Source of the DNA: Parabacteroides faecalis
Lineage (GTDB): Bacteria > Bacteroidota > Bacteroidia > Bacteroidales > Tannerellaceae
Reading direction: 5' to 3'
DNA: 37,458 bases
Assembly (NCBI RefSeq): GCF_022809355.1
Contig: NZ_JAKZMM010000040.1
Span: 1-37,458 of the forward strand
Below are positions 7,161 to 15,571 of the stretch, piece after piece; the first letter of the stretch is position 1, and every line of letters starts with the position of its first letter. Position numbers and translations under genes: made by a program. The notes beneath the pieces were generated by a model. The model worked only from the letters and a program-made list of their open reading frames with translations, was not told the DNA's origin and made no database searches.

Positions 7161-8605
7161 TATAGATGTTTAACCAGTTGAAATGTTCGCTTAACACAGG
7201 TTGGCAATTCATGCGGATAATGTGTCACATAAATCAGTGTTTTGCCCGGACGTGAACAAAATTGTTCGATAATGGCGGCTGCTCGTTTCTTATTGCTAAC
7301 ATCCAATCCGTGTAAAGGCTCGTCCAAAATGATCAGATCCGGATCTTTCACGAAGGCACGTGCCAATAAGGCCAACCGTTGTTCGCCCGACGACAGTGTA
7401 AGGAAAGGCCGGTCTTTCAGATGATCGATACCGAATACCTGCATCCATTTCAAAGCTCCGGCATTCTGTTCGTCGTTACATTTTCGGAACAGGCCGATTG
7501 AATCAAAATATCCGGAACCGACGATATGCAGTGTCGGTACATTCTCCATATAATAAAGATGCATTTCGGGAGATACATATCCGATCCGTTTCTTGATTTC
7601 CCAGATACTTTCTCCTGATCCGCGTTTCTTGTCGAACAGGTAAAGAGTATTGGCGTATGATTGTGGATTATCGGCATAAACCAAACTCAATAGGGTGGAC
7701 TTACCGGCTCCGTTCGGACCAAACAAAGCCCATTTCTCTCCGTTCTTTACTTCCCAATCCAGATCTTTCAGGATCGTTCGCTTCCCATAACGGATACAAA
7801 CGTGTTCCATACGGAATGTCACTTCGTGGGTAGCCGGTTGTTTGTTCGGATCAACAGGCAATGCTGTCTGCACCCAGTTCTCTTCAGGGAATAAGACTTG
7901 GATAAGCGCTGTATTTGCCAGAAAAGCTTCGCGACTCATCGGTGGGTAACATTTCTTTCCGGCAATTGGCAATACGTGGGTAATCATATCCGGAATGTCT
8001 GCCGGATTGGATAACAGCAGAATGACTTGTACTCCGTGTAAATGAGATAACTGTCCGAGCATATCAACCAATAAGTCTCTGGAAGGAGCATCCAGACCGA
8101 TAAATGGATTGTCGAGGATTAATATTTCCGGACGGCTCAATAGGGTACGGACAATCAGGAATTTCCTTAGTTCCCCGCTCGACAGATAGATGAGCTTTTT
8201 GGGAAGCAAGTCTTCTATACCGAAGATGTGTAACACCTCTTTCAGGTTTTCCGTACCTTCATAGGCAGATAAAGTCTCGGCAACGGTAGGCACATCATCA
8301 GATTCTGTGGCATGCCAGCGTTGCTGGTAGTAACTGTTCCGGCAATCAGCCAGTGAATAAATGTCCTTGAACGCAATGCTTCGGATGATGTCACTGACTT
8401 TTCCTTCTTTATTATAGCAGACTTCTCCTTCCCGGAAAGCAAATTTACGTTGCAGGATATCTGCAAGTAGCGTTTTACCGGCGCCGTTCGGACCAACAAC
8501 AGCCCATTGTTCTCCTTCGCAGATGCGCCATTCCACAGGTTCGGCGAAACGGAGTTCCGGCAGCCGGGTAACGACTTGATGGATATGAACAATCTCTTTT
8601 TTCAT
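7160..8605 (-). CDS. modF: ModF-type tandem ABC ATPase
   Basis: This 481-residue protein has two ABC ATPase domains and no membrane segments, the layout and length of E. coli ModF (about 490 aa). Domain 1 has Walker A GPNGAGKT (38-45), signature LSSGE and Walker B LILDNPF. Domain 2 has GPNGAGKST, GSGESIWEIKKRIGYVS, YFDSIG, LSSGEQ and LIILDEPLHGLD, very close to ModF. In domain 1 the catalytic Glu after Walker B is Asn, so that site may bind but not hydrolyse ATP. ModF's role is poorly defined: it is linked to molybdate loci in enterobacteria, but no mod transport genes are seen here. It is 8 nt downstream of argB on the same strand and probably cotranscribed. Confidence 0.85.
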   Translation of the reverse strand: MKKEIVHIHQVVTRLPELRFAEPVEWRICEGEQWAVVGPNGAGKTLLADILQRKFAFREGEVCYNKEGKVSDIIRSIAFKDIYSLADCRNSYYQQRWHATESDDVPTVAETLSAYEGTENLKEVLHIFGIEDLLPKKLIYLSSGELRKFLIVRTLLSRPEILILDNPFIGLDAPSRDLLVDMLGQLSHLHGVQVILLLSNPADIPDMITHVLPIAGKKCYPPMSREAFLANTALIQVLFPEENWVQTALPVDPNKQPATHEVTFRMEHVCIRYGKRTILKDLDWEVKNGEKWALFGPNGAGKSTLLSLVYADNPQSYANTLYLFDKKRGSGESIWEIKKRIGYVSPEMHLYYMENVPTLHIVGSGYFDSIGLFRKCNDEQNAGALKWMQVFGIDHLKDRPFLTLSSGEQRLALLARAFVKDPDLIILDEPLHGLDVSNKKRAAAIIEQFCSRPGKTLIYVTHYPHELPTCVKRTFQLVKHL

Positions 8606-8613
8606 ACGAATGG

Positions 8614-9381
8614 TTAATGAACGCGCGTTCCTGTATGTTTATGTATTTCGGAAGCTTGTGTGATAATGACTTCCTTTACTCCGGCATCAATGGCCTGAAA
8701 AGCATTTTCCAGTTTAGGAATCATACCGCCTTGAATAATACCTTCAGCTACATATTTCAGGAAAGAAGCACGGTCGATTTCTGGAATAACGCTTTCATCG
8801 TCGTTTTCATTCAATAAGACACCTTTCTTCTCAAAGCAGAACATGAGCGTTACATCGAAGTATTTGGCCAAAGCTTTGGCAGCTTCGCCGGCGATGGTAT
8901 CTGCGTTGGTATTGAGCATGTGTCCTTGTTTGTCGTGTGTCAGAGGAGCCAGTACCGGGACAATTCCTTGCTGGATTAATGACGCCAGTACATCGGCATT
9001 CACTTCTTTTACATCGCCCACGAAACCGTAATCTACATCTTTTACCGGACGTTTATCCGAATGCATGATGTTCATATCGGCGCCAGTCAGTCCCAAGGCA
9101 TTGACTTGTAATGATTGAAGTCCGGCAACGATATTCTTGTTTACCAGTCCGCCATATACCATGGTTACAACTTTCAGCATTTCGGCATCTGTGATGCGTC
9201 GTCCGTTTACCATCTGGCTCTCAATTCCCAGTTGAGAAGCAATTTTGGTAGCCGAGCGTCCGCCACCATGTACCAACACTTTGTGGCCTTCGATGGAAGA
9301 GAAATCGCGGAGCAATTGTTGCAGCGTATCAGGCTCTTCTACGATTTTACCACCTACTTTAATCAAGGTTAATTTTTCCAT
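8614..9381 (-). CDS. argB: Acetylglutamate kinase family (N-acylglutamate kinase)
   Basis: This is the second step of arginine synthesis: ATP-dependent phosphorylation of an N-acylated glutamate in the cytoplasm. It is an amino acid kinase fold of 255 residues, the usual length. Visible motifs are LIKVGGKIVE at the N-terminus, VHGGG (about 38-42), GRRITDAEM, LGLTGADMN, LNTNADTIAGEAAKAL and the C-terminal GGMIPKLENA. In Bacteroides fragilis the pathway uses N-succinyl rather than N-acetyl intermediates, so this enzyme may act on N-succinylglutamate; the sequence alone does not decide it. A minus-strand TACCTTTG -7 box at 9411-9418 lies about 30 nt upstream. The modF-like gene follows. No other arg gene is nearby. 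Confidence 0.95.
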   Translation of the reverse strand: MEKLTLIKVGGKIVEEPDTLQQLLRDFSSIEGHKVLVHGGGRSATKIASQLGIESQMVNGRRITDAEMLKVVTMVYGGLVNKNIVAGLQSLQVNALGLTGADMNIMHSDKRPVKDVDYGFVGDVKEVNADVLASLIQQGIVPVLAPLTHDKQGHMLNTNADTIAGEAAKALAKYFDVTLMFCFEKKGVLLNENDDESVIPEIDRASFLKYVAEGIIQGGMIPKLENAFQAIDAGVKEVIITQASEIHKHTGTRVH

Positions 9382-9439
9382 TGTGAAAATAATTTGTAAG
9401 ATTTTTGGCCCAAAGGTAAGAAAAAAAGAAAGAAATCTC

Positions 9440-9447
9440 TATATTTG
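9440..9447 (+). promoter_or_regulatory. -7 box for tRNA-Gly
   Basis: TATATTTG fits the Bacteroidetes TAnnTTTG -7 element and ends 9 nt before the tRNA. No clear -33 TTG is seen at proper spacing. Confidence 0.6.
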
Positions 9448-9456
9448 CATCGTCAT

Positions 9457-9529
9457 GCGGCAGTAGCTCAGTTGGTAGAGCATCAGCTTCCCAAGCTGAG
9501 GGTCGCGGGTTCGAGTCCCGTTTGCCGCT
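9457..9529 (+). tRNA. tRNA-Gly (anticodon CCC)
   Basis: This is a 73-nt cloverleaf. Acceptor GCGGCAG pairs with TTGCCGC (9522-9528), with discriminator T at 9529. The D arm is GCTCAGTTGGTAGAGC. Anticodon stem TCAGC/GCTGA encloses loop TTCCCAA, giving anticodon CCC (codon GGG). The T arm is GCGGGTTCGAGTCCCG. CCA is not encoded. Confidence 0.95.
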
Positions 9530-9544
9530 CATATTTACTAAAGT

Positions 9545-9583
9545 AAGCGGTTATTCTTCTTCGGATAATCGCTTTTCTTTTTT
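9545..9583 (+). terminator. Terminator after tRNA-Gly
   Basis: AAGCGGTTATTC (9545-9556) pairs with GGATAATCGCTT (9563-9574, two G-T pairs) around a 6-nt loop. TTTTCTTTTTT follows. Confidence 0.8.
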
Positions 9584-9631
9584 ATTCGATAGACTTGAAG
9601 AGCAAATCCGGTTCAATAAAATACATTTCAG

Positions 9632-10333
9632 ATGAAACAGATAGGATATGGAGTGATGATGTTGTTGTCTTTCCTGTTGACCGCCTGTCAAGAAGAAGAT
9701 TCTTGGGTTGGAATCGATTGGGGAGAAGATATTAGCGGGTTGTACATATCCGATCATAACGGAGTCGAGGAAAGGTATTTTCTATGGTTATACAAAGATC
9801 ACACAGGGGTACGTAAAGTTTATGAAAAGATAGATCTGATAGATGAACAAAATTTGGAATGGAAGGCAGATAAAGGAGTCTTACTTGTAAAATACGATAA
9901 AGGAAATATCGTGCAAGGAACCTATGCCGGAGTAGAACATGAGTTGACAGTTGGTGATTTATGTTTTTGGAAAACTTGCGAAGAGGAGATTGAATCGGTT
10001 GCCGGACACACCTATATTTCGGTTGATTGGGCTCCATGGGTGAATAGGATACTTTATGACAAGTTTATGTTTTATCCGGATGGAACATGGAAGTTGGAAA
10101 TCAGATGGGATGCTTGGAATGGTGATTTAAGAGAGATGAGAGAAGGTACCTATAAGCTACAAGGTAATCAGCTGAGTTTGTATGAGAGATTTATTGATCC
10201 GGATACAGGAGAAGAAGAGTTTATTTATTCTAGGTCTGTAACCATGCAAGAGGATATGAAGTCTTTTCATTATATCAAATATGATCTTGCTTGGGGTGAG
10301 TCTTGGCGTGTGTTTTTTTACGCGAAAGAGTAA
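9632..10333 (+). CDS. Hypothetical lipoprotein
   Basis: The 233-residue protein has a lipoprotein signal peptide: MKQ, a hydrophobic stretch, then lipobox LLTAC with Cys19, followed by acidic QEED. That context in Bacteroidetes often leads to outer-membrane or surface display. The mature part is rich in Trp, Tyr and acidic residues. It seems to contain a second-half beta domain (about 125-230: FMFYPDGTWKLEIRW, GTYKLQGNQLSLYE) of the lipocalin-like type found in many small Bacteroidales lipoproteins. I recognise no specific family. It is separated from the tRNA by a terminator and from dcp by its own promoter, so it is probably monocistronic. Confidence 0.75.
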   Translation: MKQIGYGVMMLLSFLLTACQEEDSWVGIDWGEDISGLYISDHNGVEERYFLWLYKDHTGVRKVYEKIDLIDEQNLEWKADKGVLLVKYDKGNIVQGTYAGVEHELTVGDLCFWKTCEEEIESVAGHTYISVDWAPWVNRILYDKFMFYPDGTWKLEIRWDAWNGDLREMREGTYKLQGNQLSLYERFIDPDTGEEEFIYSRSVTMQEDMKSFHYIKYDLAWGESWRVFFYAKE

Positions 10334-10345
10334 TCCGCTCTTTTG

Positions 10346-10374
10346 TTTGTAATTCACAGAAAAGTGTATCTTTG
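10346..10374 (+). promoter_or_regulatory. Promoter of the M3 peptidase gene
   Basis: TTTG (10346-10349), 17 nt, TATCTTTG (10367-10374). The expected transcript start near 10380 lies before the ATG at 10403 and excludes the upstream in-frame start at 10343. Confidence 0.7.
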
Positions 10375-10402
10375 CGACTTGGAAATAATAAAGAGTGTGT
10401 GT

Positions 10403-12508
10403 ATGAAGAATGTATTGTGTAATGCCCTTTTGTTATTGGGCTTAACTTCAAATGTTATGGTACAAGCCGAGTCGAATCCATTTTTTGGAAAATACAAAAC
10501 CCCGTTTGAAACGCCTCCTTTTGATAAGATCAAGACGGAACATTATGAACCGGCGTTCAAGCGAGGTATTGCTGAGTTGAAAGCAGATATTGAGAAGATT
10601 GCCAATAACTCCGAACCTGCTACCTTCGAGAATACGATCGTCGCTTTGGATCGCAGCGGAGAATTGCTGAACCGTGTCAGTGGAGCCTTCTTCAATGTTT
10701 TGAGTGCAAATGCCAATGACGAGATGATGGAGATCTCACAACGGATCTCTCCCGATCTGACAGAAAGTTCGAATAATATTTATCTGAACGAAAAGTTGTT
10801 TGCCCGTGTAAAGGCGGTTTATGATCAGCGTCAGTCGTTGAATTTGTCTGTTGAAGATGCCCGTTTGCTGGATGAAACCTATCGTGCCTTCCAGGAAAGC
10901 GGAGCTACATTGAGTGCAGAAGATAAAGAGAAATACCGCGCTTTGACAACCGAATTGAGTTTGTTGTCTTTGCAGTTCGATCAGAATGCGTTGAAAGATC
11001 AGAACCGGTTTGAGATGTTGCTGACCGACGAGAAAGATATTGCCGGTCTGCCGGAAAGTATTCGTGAAGCGGCGGCTCATCTGGCTAAAGAGAAAGGAAA
11101 AGAAGGCTGGTTGTTTACCTTGGATGCGCCGAGCTATGTTCCCTTCATGCGTTATGCCGATTCACGTGCCTTGCGTGAAAAGATGTATCGGGCCTATATG
11201 AGCACAGGTAATAAAGGCGATGAATATGATAATAAGGAAATCATCCGGAAGTTGGTAAACGATCGCCTGGCATTGGCTCAATTGATGGGGTATCCTAATT
11301 ATGCCGCTTTTGAGTTGTCTCATAAGATGGCAAAGAATGCTGATAATGTTTATAAACTGCTGAATCAGTTGCTGGATGCTTATAAGCCGGTGGCCATCAA
11401 TGAATACAATGCCGTTCAGGGATTTGCGATGGGCATGGAACAGCAGAATATGCAAGTCATGCCTTGGGACTGGAGTTATTATTCAGAGAAACTGAAAGAC
11501 TTGCGTTTCAAGGTGAACGACGAAATGACTCGTCCTTATTTCCTGTTGGAAAATGTCAAGAAAGGTGTATTCGGACTGGCTACCCAACTGTATGGGCTGA
11601 CATTCAAGGAAAACAAGAAGATCCCGGTTTACGACAGGGAAGTTCAGGCATACGAAGTGTATGATGCAGAAGGAAACTTCAAAGCTGTGTTATATACGGA
11701 TTTCTTCCCGCGTGAAGGAAAGCAATCTGGAGCTTGGATGAATGGAATCCGTTCTCAATACCGCGATGCGAAGGGTAAGGATGTTCGTCCGCAGATTATC
11801 ATCGTCATGAACTTTACCCGTCCGACTGATACGAAACCTTCTTTGTTGACTTTTGATGAGGTAGAAACTCTGTTGCATGAGTTTGGTCATGCCTTGCATG
11901 GTATCTGTGCCGATGGAACTTACGCTAGTCTTTCTGGTACGAGTGTTTACCAGGATTTCGTTGAGTTGCCTTCTCAGATCATGGAGAACTGGTTGACCGA
12001 GAAAGAATATCTGGACCAGATTGCCGTTCATTATGAAACCGGAGAGAAGATACCACAGGAACTGGTACAGAAACTGATTGATGCTTCCAACTTCAATACC
12101 GGATATGCTTGCTGCCGTCAGGTAAGTTTCGGTTTGTTGGATATGGCTTGGCATACAATCACGAAACCGTTTGAAGGTGATGTAGTAGCCTTCGAGAAAA
12201 AAGCCTGGGCGCCGGCTGCTGTTGTTCCGGAAGTTCCCGAAGCTTGTATGAGTACCAACTTCGGTCATTTGTTTGCTGGAGGATATGCTGCTGGTTATTA
12301 TGGTTATAAATGGGCCGAAGTCTTGGATGCAGATGCCTTCTTCTTATTCAAGGAAAAGGGAATCTTTAACAAGGAAGTAGCCAAATCTTTCTATGATAAT
12401 ATTCTTTCAAAAGGAGGAACAGAAGATCCGGCTGTCTTGTATAAACGATTCAGAGGACAAGAACCGACCATCGATGCTTTGCTAATTCGTAATGGTATTA
12501 AAAAATAA
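10403..12508 (+). CDS. dcp: M3-family metallopeptidase (peptidyl-dipeptidase Dcp type)
   Basis: This is a zinc peptidase that removes dipeptides from the C-terminus of oligopeptides in the family model Dcp. The zinc motif HEFGH (His492 from the chosen start) lies in LLHEFGHALHG, with the downstream helix carrying the third ligand. The NPFF and FETPPFDKIKTEHYEPAF opening is typical of the family. At 701 residues it has the family's length. The start at 10403 gives a signal peptide (MKNVLCNALLLLGLTSNVMVQA), so the enzyme is periplasmic or exported, unlike cytoplasmic E. coli Dcp. It has its own promoter and a strong terminator. The likely role is use of peptides released in the periplasm (inference). 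Confidence 0.93.
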   Translation: MKNVLCNALLLLGLTSNVMVQAESNPFFGKYKTPFETPPFDKIKTEHYEPAFKRGIAELKADIEKIANNSEPATFENTIVALDRSGELLNRVSGAFFNVLSANANDEMMEISQRISPDLTESSNNIYLNEKLFARVKAVYDQRQSLNLSVEDARLLDETYRAFQESGATLSAEDKEKYRALTTELSLLSLQFDQNALKDQNRFEMLLTDEKDIAGLPESIREAAAHLAKEKGKEGWLFTLDAPSYVPFMRYADSRALREKMYRAYMSTGNKGDEYDNKEIIRKLVNDRLALAQLMGYPNYAAFELSHKMAKNADNVYKLLNQLLDAYKPVAINEYNAVQGFAMGMEQQNMQVMPWDWSYYSEKLKDLRFKVNDEMTRPYFLLENVKKGVFGLATQLYGLTFKENKKIPVYDREVQAYEVYDAEGNFKAVLYTDFFPREGKQSGAWMNGIRSQYRDAKGKDVRPQIIIVMNFTRPTDTKPSLLTFDEVETLLHEFGHALHGICADGTYASLSGTSVYQDFVELPSQIMENWLTEKEYLDQIAVHYETGEKIPQELVQKLIDASNFNTGYACCRQVSFGLLDMAWHTITKPFEGDVVAFEKKAWAPAAVVPEVPEACMSTNFGHLFAGGYAAGYYGYKWAEVLDADAFFLFKEKGIFNKEVAKSFYDNILSKGGTEDPAVLYKRFRGQEPTIDALLIRNGIKK

Positions 12509-12577
12509 GTGGATAAAGAAGTAGCAGTTGAGGCAAATTGATTAATTTTGTGCCTTGATTGTTACGGTATAATAAGC

Positions 12578-12614
12578 AAAAGGCGTACCGGACAACAAAC
12601 GGTACGCCTTTTTT
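12578..12614 (+). terminator. Terminator after dcp
   Basis: AAAAGGCGTACCG (12578-12590) pairs with CGGTACGCCTTTT (12600-12612) around ACAACAAAC-like loop sequence and ends in a T-run. Confidence 0.85.
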
Positions 12615-12631
12615 GATAAAAATAAAAGACA

Positions 12632-13066
12632 ATGACCAATAAAACAGACAAACAGCACGAGCTGGATAAGCGTTATTTGCGTATGGCTTCTATTTGGGCT
12701 GAAAACTCATATTGTAAAAGACGACAGGTAGGAGCATTGATCGTAAAAGACCAAATGATCATTTCCGATGGATATAACGGTACGCCTTCCGGGTTTGAGA
12801 ATGTTTGTGAGGATGAGCAGAATGTAACTCTTCCTTATGTGTTGCATGCCGAAGCCAATGCCATTACCAAAGTGGCTGCTTCCTCCAATAGCAGTAAAGG
12901 TGCTACGATTTATGTGACTTCGGCTCCTTGTATTGAGTGTTCAAAGCTGATCATTCAGTCGGGAATTGTCCGGGTTGTTTATTCCGAGAAATATCGGACG
13001 GAAGAAGGTTGTGATTTATTGAAGAAAGCAAATATACAGGTTGATTTTATAGACTTAAACGAATAA
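12632..13066 (+). CDS. dCMP deaminase family protein
   Basis: This zinc-dependent deaminase of the cytidine/deoxycytidylate family converts dCMP to dUMP for thymidylate synthesis. Zinc site: HAE (His72, catalytic Glu74) and PCIEC (Cys100, Cys103). The early motif SYCKRRQVGALIV and the GYNGTPSGFENVC segment match bacterial dCMP deaminases (ComEB type). At 144 residues it has the normal length. It is the first gene of a tight plus-strand unit; the S41 protease begins 12 nt after its stop. The association with that protease looks like ordinary Bacteroidales gene order, not a shared pathway. Confidence 0.93.
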   Translation: MTNKTDKQHELDKRYLRMASIWAENSYCKRRQVGALIVKDQMIISDGYNGTPSGFENVCEDEQNVTLPYVLHAEANAITKVAASSNSSKGATIYVTSAPCIECSKLIIQSGIVRVVYSEKYRTEEGCDLLKKANIQVDFIDLNE

Positions 13067-13078
13067 AAGACACGTCTT

Positions 13079-14719
13079 ATGGACAAAAACAAGCGAATTT
13101 CTATATGGCTGCCGGTGATTATTGCGGCCAGTATCGCGTTGGGTATATTTATTGGAAATTATTATTGGCTCTCCAATCAGGGACGGAAAAGAAATTTCCT
13201 GGCGGGAAATAAGATAGATGCCATTCTTGATATCATTGAAGAGCATTATGTGGATACGGTGAATATGGCGGATATGGTTGAAAAGGCTGTACCGAAAATA
13301 TTCAGCGAGTTGGATCCGCACTCTGTTTATATTTCGGCAGAAGACGCTTCGGCTGTTTCTGAAGATTTGGAAGGATCATTCAGCGGTATCGGGGTTTCTT
13401 TCAATATGCAGACCGATACGATTTTGGTGATCAGCGTTATTCCGGGTGGACCTTCGGAAAAAGCCGGTCTGAAACCTTTCGACCGAATTGTAACCATTAA
13501 TGATTCTGTCTTTTCCGGTACGAAAATGAGTCGTGACAAAGTGATGAAGACATTGCGTGGTGCGAAGAACAGTACGGTAAAGCTGGGTATCAAACGGGAT
13601 AACAATCCAGAGTTGTTGCATGTGGAAGTTACCCGTGGAGATGTTCCTGTCAATACGGTAGATGTTTCGTATGTGGTAAGTGATGGTATCGGATATATTA
13701 AAGTTAGTAAGTTCGGACGGACAACATACAATGAGTTTATCACAGCGATTGCTAAGTTAAAACAAGCCGATTGCCAGTCTTTTATCATCGATTTGCGTGG
13801 AAATACCGGTGGATATATGGAGGCTGCCATTAATATGGTGAACGAATTTATGCCGGAAGGTCGTCTGATTGTGTATGCAGAAGGGAAGGCTTTCCCGCGC
13901 TTTGATTCGTACGCCAACGGAACAGGTACTTGTAAAGAGAATCCTGTTGTGATCTTGACGGATGAAATCTCGGCTTCGGCCAGTGAAATTGTCTCGGGTG
14001 CTATTCAGGATAATGACCGGGGTTTGATCATCGGTCGCCGTACGTATGGAAAAGGTTTGGTACAGTCTCCAATTAAACTGAATGATGGCTCGGAAGTACG
14101 TCTGACAGTGGCTCGCTATTATACACCGTCGGGCCGTTGTATCCAAAAGCAATATAAGCTGGGTGATACGGAAGATTACGATCAGGATATTTATAACCGC
14201 TATATGCATGGAGAATTCGACTCGGCAGACAGTATCAAGTTGGACGATTCGCTGAAGTATCAAACGGTAGGTGGCCGAACAGTATATGGCGGTGGTGGTA
14301 TCATGCCGGATATTTTCATCCCGCGGGATACAAGCGGCATCACTTCTTATTTCTCAAATGTGGTCAGCAGTGGTGTGCTGTATATGTATGCTTTAGAGTA
14401 TTCGGATAAGAATAAAGAGAAATTCTCATCATTCAAGGATTATCTAGAATTATGGGCTTATCTGAAGCAACAGCCGTTGGTTAATAACTTTGCCAATTAT
14501 GCTGTTAAGCAAGGCATCAAGAAGCGTCCTAATCTGATTGCTATTTCGTATAAGTTGATTGAAACACAGTTGCAGGCCTATATCATCCGTAATTTCTTTG
14601 AAGATGATGGTTTCTATCCGGTATTCTTGAGTGATGATATAACAATCCGGAAAGCTATTGAGGTGTTGAAGTCAGGAAAGGCTTATCCAATCTCTTTGGA
14701 TACGGAAAAAAGTCTGTAA
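13079..14719 (+). CDS. S41-family carboxy-terminal processing protease
   Basis: This is a membrane-anchored periplasmic serine protease of the Ctp/Prc family, which cleaves proteins near their C-termini. An N-terminal membrane segment (about 8-30, WLPVIIAASIALGIFIG) is followed by a helical region, a PDZ domain (about 90-180, GVSFN...GLKPFDRIVTIN) and the S41 catalytic core. The catalytic pair is Ser300 in SASASE and Lys325 in YGKGLVQS, with the family's 25-residue spacing. The C-terminal 120 residues are extra and helical. At 546 residues it matches the Bacteroidetes S41 form. It lies between the dCMP deaminase and cyclo-ligase genes with gaps of 12 and 2 nt, so translation is probably coupled. 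Confidence 0.93.
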   Translation: MDKNKRISIWLPVIIAASIALGIFIGNYYWLSNQGRKRNFLAGNKIDAILDIIEEHYVDTVNMADMVEKAVPKIFSELDPHSVYISAEDASAVSEDLEGSFSGIGVSFNMQTDTILVISVIPGGPSEKAGLKPFDRIVTINDSVFSGTKMSRDKVMKTLRGAKNSTVKLGIKRDNNPELLHVEVTRGDVPVNTVDVSYVVSDGIGYIKVSKFGRTTYNEFITAIAKLKQADCQSFIIDLRGNTGGYMEAAINMVNEFMPEGRLIVYAEGKAFPRFDSYANGTGTCKENPVVILTDEISASASEIVSGAIQDNDRGLIIGRRTYGKGLVQSPIKLNDGSEVRLTVARYYTPSGRCIQKQYKLGDTEDYDQDIYNRYMHGEFDSADSIKLDDSLKYQTVGGRTVYGGGGIMPDIFIPRDTSGITSYFSNVVSSGVLYMYALEYSDKNKEKFSSFKDYLELWAYLKQQPLVNNFANYAVKQGIKKRPNLIAISYKLIETQLQAYIIRNFFEDDGFYPVFLSDDITIRKAIEVLKSGKAYPISLDTEKSL

Positions 14720-14721
14720 GG

Positions 14722-15276
14722 ATGCACGGAGAGAAACAACAGTTGCGGCATGAAATAGCCCGACAAAAGAAACTATATTCATCCGAACAGTTACAAGCTT
14801 GGTCGGATCAGCTCATGAGCCTGTTGGAACAAACCGAATTGTTCCGGCAGGCTCATGCCGTTGCTTGTTATCATGCTTTGCCGGGAGAAGTACAGACGGC
14901 AGCTTTTCTGAATCGCTGGTATCAGAAGAAACGTCTGGCACTGCCAGTTGTACAGGGTGATGATTTATTGCTCTTGCCATATACCGGTCCGGAGTCGGTA
15001 CAAACGGGTGCTTTTGGTATTATCGAGCCGATTGTAACCCCGCAGTCGGTATCTATCGAAAGGGAAATCGATCTGATCATTGTTCCGGGTGTTGCTTTCG
15101 ACCGCCAATTAAATCGGATGGGGCGGGGAAGAGGTTTCTATGATCGTCTCTTGTCCACCTTGTCTGTTCCGAAGATAGGTATCGGTTATTCTTTTCAGTT
15201 GTTGGATCGGATTCCGGTAGAGGAGTTTGATAAAAAGATGGATCTGGTGATTACCGAGCGTGAAATTATCGGATGA
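14722..15276 (+). CDS. fau: 5-formyltetrahydrofolate cyclo-ligase
   Basis: This cytoplasmic enzyme uses ATP to convert 5-formyl-THF to 5,10-methenyl-THF, returning folate to the one-carbon pool. Key signs are the early basic segment (LRHEIARQKKLYS), the central FDRQLNRMGRGRGFYDRLL with the conserved GxGxGFYDR loop (about residues 129-142), and the ending LDLVITE-like sequence. At 184 residues it is of family length. The start codon is 2 nt after the S41 stop. Its 3' end overlaps that of the convergent DUF721 gene by 11 bp, leaving no room for a terminator between them. Confidence 0.93.
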   Translation: MHGEKQQLRHEIARQKKLYSSEQLQAWSDQLMSLLEQTELFRQAHAVACYHALPGEVQTAAFLNRWYQKKRLALPVVQGDDLLLLPYTGPESVQTGAFGIIEPIVTPQSVSIEREIDLIIVPGVAFDRQLNRMGRGRGFYDRLLSTLSVPKIGIGYSFQLLDRIPVEEFDKKMDLVITEREIIG

Positions 15277-15571
15277 CCAGATCAAACAGATAGCCTGATC
15301 CCAGTTCCTTGTTGATGCTGTCTCTCAGTTTGTCTTTGCAGTAGAGAAGTTCCGTACGGAGAACTGCCGATTTCATATATACATATAATATACGATCACG
15401 AACATACATTAGACTTGTGTATTGTTGGGCCATCGGTCCTAATATTTTAGGCCATGTCCGTTCGATGCGGACTTCCATAATCTTTTCATAAATTTCCGGA
15501 TTGTCTTCAAAGAAATCACGGAGTATTTCTCCGATGGGTTGTACGTTCGTCCGTCTCATCTTATGCCTCAT
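15266..15571 (-). CDS. DUF721 (DciA-like) protein
   Basis: This basic 101-residue protein carries the DUF721 core (IGEILRDFFEDN, RIERTWPKILGPMAQQYTSLMYVRDRILYVYMKSAVLRTEL in part). The DUF721/DciA family includes proteins that help load the replicative helicase DnaB in many bacteria without DnaC. That function is plausible here but not shown by sequence alone. The gene starts inside the last codons of recF (overlap 15561-15571), an arrangement common in Bacteroidetes and actinobacteria that points to translational coupling. It ends overlapping the convergent folate gene. Confidence 0.88.
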   Translation of the reverse strand: MRHKMRRTNVQPIGEILRDFFEDNPEIYEKIMEVRIERTWPKILGPMAQQYTSLMYVRDRILYVYMKSAVLRTELLYCKDKLRDSINKELGSGYLFDLVIR

